A stretch of 64,000 bases of DNA, taken from Petrosia ficiformis. Its lineage: Eukaryota > Porifera > Demospongiae > Haplosclerida > Petrosiidae. The stretch spans positions 1,585,001 to 1,649,000 of the forward strand of contig OX345642.1 of the NCBI GenBank assembly GCA_947044365.1, given 5' to 3'. The notes beneath the pieces were generated by a model that saw only the letters and a list, made by a program, of their open reading frames with translations, made no database searches and was not told the origin of the DNA. Below, one piece after another: positions 34,901-45,808 of the stretch. How positions within the stretch are numbered: the first letter of the stretch is position 1; each line of letters begins with the position of its first letter. Made by a program: the position numbers and the translations under genes.

Positions 34901-37900
34901 AAAAAGATGCAGGTAAAAACTGTTAATCATTCCAAACTGAAGTTATGAACATTTTTCTGAGATCATGGTGAATGTGAATGACCTTTATCATTAAATGAAG
35001 TAATTATAGATCATTTATTATCCTCTCTTCCTCTCCTCTTAAGGTATGAGTTGAGTGGTTGTCAGGTTGTTTGGGCAATCAAAGATGCTTCCATTGGACA
35101 TACTTTCTTTGATGAAGGAGCTGCAAATTTTTTTCTGTCTCATCTACAAACTCCTCATCATAGTGTGTCAAGTGGAGGAGGTGGAGTTGAGGAGGGTAAT
35201 GAGACTGGAGGGTTGATAAAAACTAAACCGCTAAAGAGAATGAAATACATGTTGGACCCAGTAAGTGAATGAAATACATGTTAGACCCAGTAGGTGAAAT
35301 TATATATATTGGACCCAGTAGGTGAATGAAATACATGTTAGACCCAGTAGGTGAAATTATATATATTGGACCCAGTAGGTGAATGAAATACATGTTAGAC
35401 CCAGCAGGTGAAATTATATATATTGGACCCAGTAGGTGAATGAAATACATGTTAGACCCAGTAGGTGAAATTATATATATTGGACCCAGTAGGTGAATGA
35501 AATACATGTTAGACCCAGTAGGTGAAATTATATATATTGGACCCAGTAGGTGAATGAAATACATGTTAGACCCAGTAGGTGAATACAATATAGACAGTTA
35601 GAAAGTTGTGTGGAGCTGTTATTCATTCAATAAATTTTGATAGTATCCAGTCAACTCTTAACTGTTAATTTTTTTATTGCGTTATAGACTAGTGTTGTTT
35701 TAGTTAACTATAACTTTTAGTTAACTAAATTACAAGTCTACTGTAATAACTATAACTAACTAAAGTGGAAAATGGCGCATTTTAACTAAAGCTAAAATCC
35801 TTTTAGTAAGCCTATAGTTGAACTATAACTAAACTATATAAAAGTTTGAGAAACTAGTCATACTATAACTAAAAGTGGTCATTATTGTCATACTAAAACA
35901 ACACTAGTACATATACATATATAATTATTGCTGATCATGTGACCAGTGGCCAATCAGAGTGCAGATAACACGTCACATGATTGAACATTAAATCACTTAT
36001 TGCACACTTTTGCGTGCAATAAGTTAGTTATTGCACACTTTGCTTACCTCTACTAACGAAGCTGCTTCAACAACAGTGGTACATGTAGTTCATCAGATCG
36101 TCAATAAATCACTTATAAATCACTTGACAGTACATCATGTGTTTCAATGTAGCACTTGGGCATTCAATAAAGGTCTCGTGCTACATGTACATTAAGTCTA
36201 CTTACTTAATTAAGTGTGTTATAACTATTACTTAAATAATTAAATATGTACCGTTTACATGGAGACCAACATGTTTAAAGTTCTAAATACAGAAATTCCT
36301 GAGTTAATATTTTAAGTGATTTTCACAGATTTCCACATCTGGTTCTACCTCTGATAACAAAAAGGGTCTTGTGACTACTAATAATCCATTAGGAAGTGCA
36401 CTGGGTCCTGATTGGAGCTCTGGATTACATATGAGTGGTGTAACTGAAGATAAGGTGAGTATATGATTTATTACTACTGGGAATAGGAATGAAACTAATG
36501 GACTCATTCCTATTCCATCAATCGATAGACCTATTCCCAGTACTAATAGTATTAGTACTGGGAATAAATAGGTCTGTATTAGGAATGGGTCCACAACTGT
36601 CCATTGGTATTGGAACTACATGTATATATTGTAGAAATATAATCCATTCTACAATTATTCAGAGCATATTGATATACAATATTATACAATGTGATCGGAA
36701 TAGGATGGTATATATATATATATCTAAATAATAAGTAATTAACAGTTATGGACCATTTTACATACACCTGTACTGTTACATTTATTCTAGTATAGAAATA
36801 CATTTGTAGTAACCAGTGTTTTTGAATCTTGATAAGCTCATATGGCACACCATTGGTCCAATTTCTTTGGCACTGCACAGTTCTCTCTTTGGGCCAGATG
36901 ACGTAGTTAATTATGATTATATTGTAACTAACAGCACTAATTCTAAGATGTAGCACACACACTAACCATTGTTGAGCCAATTTGGCCCATGCTTCAAAAT
37001 GTATCAACAACTCTGGTAGTAACTCAACAATCAAATATCCATTTTATAGTGTCTTCGACAGATCAATGTGGAGTATCTGTGTGAATGTGAAGCCATAATG
37101 AGTCCTGATGAGTTACACTCTGTTCCAGGTCTACTGGAGACTTACTTTAGTACTCAAAAGACACAAGATGAGAGGGGACTAAAAATAGAAACCAGTGGAA
37201 GTGGTAAGGAATTAATTTTGAAGTTTGAGCATTTCATCTCTTTGATTGAGGTGACCCAATAATTGTATTTCTTACTTGATATTCCTCCCTCCCTCCCTCC
37301 CTCTCGGTACAGAGTCTTGGCCATTATATGTGAAGCTCAGCAACAATAAAATATATGGCTGTGATTTAGTGATATCTGCAACAGGTGTAGTACCCAATAC
37401 ACAAAATCTCAAAGACCTGGTTAGTCTATGTACATTAATCTACTTACTTAAGTACCTGCTACAATAGAAATGTATATATCCAACAATAAATGAACACTAA
37501 ATTCTACGAACAAGGCTAAACAGGAAAGCTGGTAGTCACTGGGAATCGAACCCAGGGCCACTGACTTCAGCCACCAGGCTAAAGTCAGTGGCCCTGGGTT
37601 TGATTCCCAGTGACTACCAGGATTTTTTCACTTTCCTTTTTCAGCCTTATTCATAGAATTTAGCATTTATTTTCAATGTGAGGTGAGATCAGCAAAGCAT
37701 TTATTATATCTATCATTATGTTTGCATTCTAATCACAATTATTTTAGGTAAAACTTTCAGAAGACGGTGGTATATTAGTAGATAGTGAGATGCGTAGCAG
37801 CTGTCCTGATATATATGCAGCTGGTGATGTATGTACTGTGGAATGGCCTCAAGTCTCAAGAACATGGTTGCAGGTATAACAATCTGTTGTATATACTATC

Positions 37901-40162
37901 ACATGAGTTCACATTTAATGAAATAATTAGAACATATACATGTATGGTGCTATACTACAATACTATGATAGAAACCCTATCCCTATGATAAAAGGCCCTA
38001 CCTCTAGGATAAGAGACCCTATTCGTATGATAAGAGACCCTACCCATAGGATAATTAAGAAACCCTACCTCTAGGATAAGAGACCCTACCCCTATGATAA
38101 GAGACCCTATCCCTATGATAAGAGACTCTATCCCTAGGATAAGAGACCCTACCCATAGGATAATTTAAAAAAAACCTACCCCTATGGTAAGAAACCCTAC
38201 CTCTAGGATAAGAGACCCTACCCCTATGATAAGAGACCCTATCCCTATGATAAGAGACTCTATCCCTAGGATAAGAGACCCTACCCGTAGGATAATTAAG
38301 AAACCCTACCCTTATGATAAAAGACCCCGAGACTCTACCCCTAGGTTAAGAGACCCTACCCCTAAGATAGAACCATATAGCTAAGTGTAGTACCGTATAT
38401 ACTCTAATTATTTCATGAAGGCTTACATGAAGCATGAACCGGATGAATTGCTCTTCCCCTTTTAAATGAATTACTTTACTAGATGAGGTTATGGAGTCAA
38501 GCTAGACAAATGGGTGCTTATACTGCCAAATGTATGACATCTCACACAGGTATGTATAACTATTACCATATACTAATATCCTGGTCAATGTAATGGCTGT
38601 TTCCACACCATATATGTGACTAGGATTATAACATAATGACGAACTCCATTATAATTTATATCCATTGATTCTATTTATCCATATACCAAGCTGGAGAACC
38701 TGTGTCTATTGATTTCTCCATTATAATTTATATCCATTGATTCTATTTATCCATATACCAAGCTGGAGAACCTGTGTCTATTGATTTCTCCATTATAATT
38801 TATATCCATTGATTCTATTTATCCATATACCCAGCTGGAGAACCTGTGTCTATTGATTTCTCCATTATAATTTATATCCATTGATTCTATTTATCCATAT
38901 ACCCAGCTGGAGAACCTGTGTCTATTGATTTCTCCATTATAATTTATATCCATTGATTGTATTTATCCATATACCCAGCTGGAGAACCTGTGTCTATTGA
39001 TTTCTCCATTATAATTTATATCCATTGATTCTATTTATCCATATACCCAGCTGGAGAACCTGTGTCTATTGATTTCTGTTTTGAATTATTTGCTCATGTG
39101 ACAAAATTCTTTGGATACAAAGTAAGATGAACACGAACTTCTAATAACAAAGGGCAATCAAATATGTCAATACCCTCTCCCCCTATGCTTTATCAAAAAC
39201 TACCTTATGATATGCAAGCATGAGAGAGTTAGAAACAAAGGAGAACTGAAGTAATCCGACTGAATAAGGATTGAATCCAGAATGTTCTGACATCCAGTCA
39301 GGTACTCTTACCATTTGAACCACTAGACTCCTTGATGAGAGAGGAGTGTAGGATTGTATTAATCCCAAAGACCTAATTATCTCATGCCTGCATATCATAA
39401 TAACGCCTTGTTTTCAGACTACCTTTTATCTCTCATATTCACAGGTAGTGCTTTTGGGAAGATACAATTCTCAGGATTTAGGAAATGATTATCAGGTTTT
39501 ACTAAGAGTTACAGAAGGTGAGACTACTTGTAGAACTTACAATCATAATTGGGTGCAATCAGGGTTTCATTTGCCTGGGGCGGTGGGGGGTGAACAGCGT
39601 GAGTTTAAACAAACATTTGATCATAATGTTTTCCTCTAAAATTTAATGGTTGGGTCACCTACAATTTTGAAAGCTGAAAGTACACCATTTCTTCTTTTAG
39701 GTGTTGAGTATGTTAAAGTTGTGTTACAAGATGGTAGAATGATTGGTGCTATTCTAATAGGAGAAACTGATTTAGAGGTTTGTAATTTTAAAAAAATGAA
39801 GGACTTGGAACCATAGTGGCAAAATCAACTACTGGAAATTGTCCATGTTGCAAAAAAATGCTATACCTCAATTTCTTTAATTTTTATCTACTCCTGAAAC
39901 ACATCTTTAGAGTTTTCATGTTATATTACTGTTTTGTGGGTTAGTCTTATGATTTCAGTCCTTCAAATAGTTACACTATGAAACACAAAAGAATGTTAAT
40001 AACACTATTGCAATATCTTAATTTTATTGATAGTAAAAATTAGAATCTATTTTTTCTTCATAGGAAACATTTGAGAACCTAATTTTAAATCAGATGGATT
40101 TAACACCATATGGAGAATCTCTGTTGGATCCAAATATTGATATTGAAGATTATTTTGATTAA
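31938..40162 (+). CDS. PYROXD1: PYROXD1 flavin oxidoreductase, 16 exons
   Basis: Pyridine nucleotide-disulphide oxidoreductase family protein; human PYROXD1 is an FAD/NAD(P)H enzyme that protects the tRNA ligase complex from oxidation. Exons: 31938-32012, 32079-32159, 32458-32577, 32627-32698, 34038-34094, 34447-34520, 35044-35260, 36329-36454, 37050-37203, 37313-37419, 37748-37873, 38483-38549, 39051-39121, 39445-39517, 39701-39777, 40064-40162; 1596 nt, 531 residues (human 500). FAD site [15 protein letters not shown] (exon 1), NAD(P) site [12 protein letters not shown] (exon 6), YAAGDVC (exon 11) and the C-terminus ending in [11 protein letters not shown] are clear. Exons 7-9 carry extra residues relative to human. 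Three introns (4, 7, 12) contain minisatellites whose units include the adjoining splice junction. It converges on eIF6. Confidence 0.95.
32720..33885. repeat. 59-bp minisatellite of acceptor-plus-exon units, PYROXD1 intron 4
   Basis: About 20 tandem units. Each contains CTCTTTTTGCATAG followed by TCGATTACTAAG, nearly identical to the true exon 5 junction at 34037/34038 (CCTCTTTTTTCATATAG then TTGATTACTAAGG). The first units read TTGATTACTAAGG exactly as the exon does. A degenerate unit also lies near 33965. The rest of each unit is ATTAATTAACAATAATTATT-type AT-rich DNA. Confidence 0.95.
34730..34989 (+). repeat. MITE family A copy in PYROXD1 intron 6
   Basis: Left end near GTCACATTTATAATGCCCTC, right end TGAGATCATGGTGAATGTGA. 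The internal landmarks TAATACATGATTATACTGTA and AATGAAGCAATGGATTGAAA are present. Confidence 0.75.
35238..35585. repeat. 57-bp minisatellite of exon-plus-donor units, PYROXD1 intron 7
   Basis: About six units beginning at the exon 7 / intron 7 junction. Units contain ATGAAATACATGTTAGACCC followed by AGTAGGTGA, mirroring the real junction (ATGAAATACATGTTGGACCC, then A|GTAAGTG at 35260/35261). A second partial copy, TTGGACCCAGTAGGTGA, lies inside each unit. Confidence 0.95.
35697..35914. repeat. MITE family B, complete copy, PYROXD1 intron 7
   Basis: Begins CTAGTGTTGTTTTAGTTA and ends ACTAAAACAACACTAG, terminal inverted repeats of about 16 bp. The interior is made of repeated AACTATAACTAA and TTTTAGTTAACTAA motifs. 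About 218 bp, non-coding. Confidence 0.8.
36528..36574. repeat. 47-bp near-perfect palindrome, PYROXD1 intron 8
   Basis: GACCTATTCCCAGTACTAAT is followed almost at once by its reverse complement, with one A interrupting the right arm. It could form a tight hairpin. Flanking sequence repeats GGAATAGGAATG-like pieces. Confidence 0.8.
36750..37030 (-). repeat. Interspersed repeat family E, copy 1
   Basis: Contains ACACACTAACCATTGTTGAG followed by CCAATTTGGCCCA, shared with 55050-55300 where ACCATTTTTGAGCCAATTTG occurs. On the reverse strand short open frames include a related AQxWLVC string in both copies, possibly a vestige of a transposon ORF. Confidence 0.6.
37494..37672. repeat. tRNA-derived foldback palindrome, PYROXD1 intron 10
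   Basis: An almost perfect palindrome of about 178 bp. Left arm: AACACTAAATTCTACGAACA, then CTGGTAGTCACTGGGAATCG and AACCCAGGGCCACTGACTT. The right arm is its reverse complement, centred near 37574. Each arm carries GGGTTCGATTCCC-like T-arm/B-box sequence of a tRNA. A second member lies at 49150-49400. Confidence 0.88.
37970..38385. repeat. 21-bp minisatellite, PYROXD1 intron 11
   Basis: Degenerate units around GATAAGAGACCCTACCCCTA, alternating ATGATAAG and AGGATAAG variants, with a longer higher-order period. No splice-site sequence is included. Confidence 0.9.
38644..39076. repeat. 72-bp minisatellite of acceptor-plus-exon units, PYROXD1 intron 12
   Basis: Six units. Each contains TTATCCATATACCCAG followed by CTGGAGAACCTGTGTCTATT and GATTTC, i.e. 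the true exon 13 junction (39050/39051) with its first 26 exon bases. The last unit is the real exon start; the first two upstream units carry CCAAG instead of CCCAG. The unit length is a multiple of three, but use of an upstream acceptor meets TGA. Confidence 0.95.
39203..39403 (-). repeat. Foldback element with tRNA-like core, PYROXD1 intron 13
   Basis: Ends TTATGATATGCAAGCATGAG and CTCATGCCTGCATATCATAA are inverted repeats of about 20 bp. In the centre, the minus strand at about 39333-39268 reads TCTAGTGGTTCAAATGGTAA and later TGGATTCAATCC, resembling A and B boxes of a tRNA promoter. Confidence 0.7.
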
Positions 40163-40419
40163 GAAAATAATAATTATAATACAATAACATATTTTTTTAA
40201 CTTTATTACTTGGAAAAAAAATTACCCACAGATTTATCATGATTTCACTAATAAATACAAAACGAATAGAAGTTTTTTAGCAAGGAGAATGAGATGAATT
40301 CACTAAGAAGATTACTGTACTATGAAACACTGTATGTGGGAAAAAAAAGACAATCTTTTGAATATAAAGTTATTATAGAGTCTATGTACTATGAAGCACT
40401 GTGTGTGAAGAAAAAAATG

Positions 40420-41030
40420 CATTTGAATTTCAAGACAATTTTTTGAATATAAAGTTATCAAAGATTCCAATTCTAATAATTGTGGTACTATATAGTGTAA
40501 TGTAACTTAACTAGTACTTTTGGAGTATCACTCATTTACAAATGTGAATGAATGTTAAAATTAGGTTGTGATTGACTATAGATTTAATTAACCACACGTA
40601 TGTACCATTGGGCATGTCAGTAAAGCTTTGAAGGGAAAGCTTCAAATGCATGCCAAATAATCAAAACCTCCAACGTTTGTCCTAGCCCTGGTAGTATAAT
40701 TAATTAAAAAAAGTAAAATGGATTTGAATTTCAAGACAATCTTTTGAATATAAAGTTATCGAAGATTCTAATTGTAATAATTGTGGTACTATAGTGTAAT
40801 GTAACTTAACTAGTTCTTTTGGAGTATCACTCATTTAAAAATGTGAATGAATGTTAAAATCAGGTTGTAATTGACTATATGTAATATAATGTATAATTTA
40901 ATTAACCACACGTACATGTATGTGCCACTGGGCATGTCAGTAAAGCTTCGAAGGGAAAGCTCCAAATGCATGCCAAATAATCAAAACCTCCAATGTTTGT
41001 CCTAGCCCTGGTAGTATAATTAATTAAAAA
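40420..41030. repeat. Roughly 300-bp tandem duplication in the PYROXD1/eIF6 convergent gap
   Basis: Copies at about 40425-40712 and 40725-41035 share GAATTTCAAGACAAT, GGGCATGTCAGTAAAGCTT and CCTAGCCCTGGTAGTATAAT with few differences. It fills most of the 895-bp gap between stop codons and shows no gene. Confidence 0.88.
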
Positions 41031-41056
41031 ATAATATTTATTCTCCTGCTGACAAT

Positions 41057-42216
41057 TTATTCATCTAAAACTGACCTTTCTACTAATGAAGCTCTCATTT
41101 TAGTCACAATGGCAGAAGGTTGTTGATCGCCTAGTTTGAACACACTTTCTATAACTGACATTTCTGTACTTGTCGTGTCTAGTCCACAGAATGCACTCCA
41201 ATCGTTAACTACCATACCAGCACCTATAACATCACTACCTCTGTTTACTGTACCAGCCTAGAGGTCAAAAGTAAGAGATTATAAATGATTTGTGAATGTA
41301 TTTCACAAATATCATTTCAAAGTTGAACACGAAGTCATAAGTGGCTTACATACCACTAAAGGTACTTGAAGAAGTGACGAGAGCTCATCTTGGTCTTGAA
41401 TCTTGGTTTTTGGATGTACCTAAGATAAAAAGAGGAGGAGATAAAAAAACAAACTTACATTGTCATTCAGCTAAAAGTCACCAAAAAAGGGTGATTGCAA
41501 ACTTCTATAAATCTGTTATTACTAAGATCCATATGACATTAAACTACACACTATGTAACATAAAGAGTCATCACATCCTAATTTTGAGGTCATCGTGAAT
41601 GTGAACAGACTTTACAACCTGTTCTCTCATACAATGTACATACAAATAAATGATTATGGTAAACAGTGCATTCATCCTATCACTATAGCAAAGACAAACT
41701 TTAAATGAATCATGCAACAGACCCTTTTCACAAATCGTTTACTTAAATCTTTCTTTACTGTTCTCACATACCAATCCACCTCTATTACTGAAGGAGCAAT
41801 ACGTTCCCACTAATACATTGCCTGCAATTGTCTGACGAAACACCTCAACTTTGAGAGTATCTGCTAAAATCTCTTCAGTTTCCTTCAGGAGAGAAAGATA
41901 AATTTAATAAAAATTATGTATAGAGAGACAAAAACAGAGAATAGAGACACATCTATCTAGATATGGATGGAGATGTATACAAACACACAAACACACAGTG
42001 GTGTGGAAATACCCAGTCATGCAGAACATTGTCTGGTGAATGTCTGGTAAATTGCAACTAAACTGTATACAAAGTATATGGGGAGTAGGACAAGAGTGAT
42101 AAAAATATATGTAGGTCAAAATGTCCGATAGTCATCTCCCTTACATACACATTACACACACATACACATATACACGTATACCTGTAGACACATACCCTAT
42201 CTAGATCTGGATGGAG

Positions 42217-42300
<84 letters not shown>

Positions 42301-43404
42301 ATATACCTGTAGACACATAGATCTGGATGGAGACATATATATATATACACACACACACACACATATACACATATACCTGTAGACACATACCCTATCTAGA
42401 TCTGGATGGAGATATATACACACGCACACACACACATACACATATACACGTATACCTGTAGACACATACCCTATCTAGATCTGGATTGAGATATATATAC
42501 ACACACACACACACACATATATACACATATACCTGTAGACACATACCCTATCTAGATCTGGATGAACAAGTGACACATAGTCATTACAAGATATCACATT
42601 CCCTAAAGCAGATAATCTTTCCTCCACTCTTTGTATTTTAACACTATCAGGTAGAGAGTTACGTAAATGTTGAAGTTCCTAATTAGTGAAAGTGATAGGT
42701 ATTAGTGATAGCATTATTGATTAATATCTGTAGAGCTCTAGAGCGTGTTCTATTACACACCAAACTCATTAATTTACCGAGCCCCCCAACTTCCTTAACT
42801 ACATATACAATGCATATGTATATGTGGCACAAACATCTGTATATATATACAATTGTATTAAACCCTGCGGAAAGCAATCATAGGGATGAGCCTTCGTGCC
42901 AAAAACGTATTTAACAAAATAATGTCAACTTCAAGCACATTATTAATGAGTTCTGTACCTGATCTGTTGTTGTGTTTGGAACAAGAAGACCATGACGATT
43001 ACCTGCAAACAGACAGACAGACAGACTGACTGACGAAAGTACATTCCCGCCCTTTAACCCAACATGCCATAAATCCCATTCCATAATCTGTTAGAGATCT
43101 ATCCATCCAGCTGCACATCAATATCATTATACATCAACTGATAGGAACAGCACCTCATTAATATACATACACCACTCCTCCAACCTACAATACACCTTGG
43201 AATTGTGGTGTAGTATACAATCTGTATAATACATAAGTTGGATGTGTGGTGTAGTATGGATGTTTATAACGAGGTTCCATTCTTGTCAATTCACCCTAAT
43301 TACTTACCTACACATAATCTACCAACTATTCTACATCCACCAATTGATGCATGTACAACTGGTATAGATTCTGAAAGTTCACCTTCAAACACACTAAAAA
43401 AAAT

Positions 43405-43439
<35 letters not shown>

Positions 43440-43559
43440 CCATTTCCCTTACCTGTAGAAGTTCTGTGATCCTCCAATTGCTACAAGACAGTAAGCATTC
43501 GTCAGTGCAGAGAACACACCAACTTCATTATTCCCTTCGAAATGTACTCGAACTGCCAT
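41057..43559 (-). CDS. EIF6: Eukaryotic translation initiation factor 6 (eIF6), 7 exons
   Basis: Ribosome anti-association factor that binds the 60S subunit and acts in its biogenesis and maturation. Exons (minus strand): 43559-43453, 43393-43308, 43002-42959, 42678-42547, 41882-41772, 41419-41354, 41257-41057; 747 nt, 248 residues (human 245). Nearly every segment matches: [77 protein letters not shown] and [19 protein letters not shown]. The end, after SVFKLGDQ, is more divergent as usual. Exon 4 ends in LVHPDLDR, and that donor is the source of the minisatellite in intron 4. It lies 185 bp downstream of the ZFAND1 stop on the same strand and converges on PYROXD1. Confidence 0.96.
41940..42565. 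repeat. Minisatellite of exon-plus-donor units with (CA)n, eIF6 intron 4
   Basis: On the minus strand the units read CATCCAGATCTAGATAGG, then GTATGTGTCTACAGGTATAT, then (GT)n. This duplicates the exon 4 end (HPDLDR) and its donor at 42547/42546. Copies lie near 42470-42500, 42380-42415, 42310-42335 (shortened), 42190-42220 and a degenerate one near 41948-41975, with long CA tracts between. Confidence 0.9.
41990..42128 (-). repeat. MITE family D, copy 1
   Basis: Shares GGTGTGGAAATA, AACTGTATACAAAGTAT and GACAAGAGT-type blocks with 57910-58076, and in inverted form with part of 52015-52075. One end overlaps the edge of the eIF6 minisatellite. Confidence 0.65.
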
Positions 43560-43743
43560 TTTGATATATTCTCTGCTGGATATTGGATAATCTTCAAGAC
43601 TGATTGTATTTTTAATAACAACACATGGGCATTAGTTGCGCAATACACTGTTCTAAATATAGTAACATATCCTGACATTTTCTGTATATTTCATTTAAAA
43701 ACTAATAAAAAGATTACGGAAGTATACTGAAACAGTATCATTA

Positions 43744-43947
43744 CTATGATTCATATTCCAGATAGAAAGTACTTCCTAGAGGTATGGTTTCCATAAGACT
43801 TTCAACAGTTTGTCGCATAATAATGTCCATTCCATCTATTGAGTGTAGACATAGTTTCTGTATAAATATACAATGGTGAAACAAACTAATCAACCACGTA
43901 CCTTTTGGTATATACATGCATGTACATGATGTTATCTGAAAGTAAGT

Positions 43948-43978
<31 letters not shown>

Positions 43979-45238
43979 CACCTGAGGCAATGGAAAAATG
44001 AAAAATGAGAGTTGCCTCAGGTGGGATTCGAACCCACGACACTCTGTACTCCGGACAGATGCTCTACCAACTGAGCTACCAAGGCAGCTCAGCTGGCAGG
44101 GTCCGAATCAAACATCTCATATGCCAGTATGAACAGGCTAACTTGACATGTACATGTAGCAAACCACCGGCTAGTACATGTACATATATATGTACATGTA
44201 GCAAACCACCAGCTAGTACATGTACATACATATCTACATGTAGCAAACCACCAGCTACATACATATGTACATGTAACAAACCACCAGCTACATACATATG
44301 TACATAGCAACCACCAGCTAGTACATGTACATATATATGTACATGTAGCAAACCACCAGCTAGTACATGTACATACATATCTACATGTAGCAAACCACCA
44401 GCTACATACATATGTACATGTAACAAACCACCAGCTACATACATATGTACATAGCAACCACCAGCTGGTATATGTACATATATATGTACATGTACCAAAC
44501 CACCAGCTAAATACATATGTACATGTAGCAAACCACCAGCTGGTGCATGTACATATATATGTACATGTACCAAACCACCAGCTAAATACATATGTACATG
44601 TAGCAAACCACCAGCTAGTACATGAACATAGTAATCACCTTTGCATTAGGTTTGTCATTGTTATTTCTTAGTTTGTACTTCTGTGACAAGTAATCAACCA
44701 CTTTGCCAATTGTCCAAACCTATAATAATTATAAAAATTGCCAGTTAAAATAATTATATACAAATTGAATTACTGTAGATAAAAAAAATCATGGGGTTTA
44801 ATTTCTTTGGAGGCAAAAGCGGCAATTCCTGGGCACCAAGTTTAGAAAAAAGTGCTAAGAAACAGTTTGGGTGTGGAAGGTGAGATAGTTAATATAGGAT
44901 AGTACAGGTTCGCCTACTACGTTTTTGCCTACTCTACTTCAACTTCAACAGTGCATGTTTGCCTACGTATACCATAATTCTAATTACACAAAATAATTAT
45001 TTAAATTTTATTAATTTTAAAAAGTAATTATTGTTAATGAAATTAAATTTTAAATTTTTAGTTCCAAACATTTAGTATATCAGAATGGATCAAATATTAC
45101 AGGATAGCGTTTAACCACAATATATTTGGTAATTTTCTCTGAACCATTATTATGACTCACTTTTGAGACAAACACAGGTTTAGATGTTTCTCCATACTCT
45201 TTGGGCAGAATGATTTCAAAATATGCTTTCTCAGTCTG

Positions 45239-45271
<33 letters not shown>

Positions 45272-45774
45272 GTGTGTCATAAAACACAGACTGATTCCTG
45301 TCTTACTACAACATGGGATTAAGTTTAATAATTTTTACATATGGCAATATAATATGGTCCCATTCTTATACTACTAACATCTGGAATAGAAGACAGTCCT
45401 TCAGCTCTTTGTTTTAGCCTCATTAAAGCCACTTTAGCACTCAATGAAGTATATTTGTGTCCTGTAAATTAAAATGTATGTATGTAACTAATACTAACTA
45501 TGTATGTATGTATGTATGTATGTACATGTATCTATGCATGCATATAGGTATGACATTGTATGTGTGTATATATGTATGTATGTACATGTAAGTATGTATG
45601 TATGTATGTATGTATGTATGTACATGTATGTATGTATATATGTATGTATGTATGTACGTGTGTATGTACATGTATGTATGTATGTATGTATGAATGTATG
45701 TATCTATGTATGTATCTATGTACGTATGTATGTATGTATGTACATGTATGTATGTATGTATGTATGTATGTATG

Positions 45775-45808
<34 letters not shown>

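Noticed and set aside
36579..37034. 151-residue minus-strand ORF
   Set aside because: It overlaps a repeat (family E) and the exon 8-9 intron of PYROXD1; a similar short frame at 55057-55251 shows it is repeat-derived, at most a transposon remnant.
42058..42465. Cys-Val rich ORFs on the minus strand
   Set aside because: They come from (CA)n and the exon-derived minisatellite in eIF6 intron 4.
44013..44085. Functional tRNA-Ser(GGA) gene
   Set aside because: C at position 33 and a five-base variable loop do not fit tRNA-Ser; the attached CTTT tail suggests a SINE.
44076..44606. 176-residue His-Val-Met rich ORF
   Set aside because: It is a translation of the 40-bp minisatellite in ZFAND1 int. 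8 plus the SINE edge.
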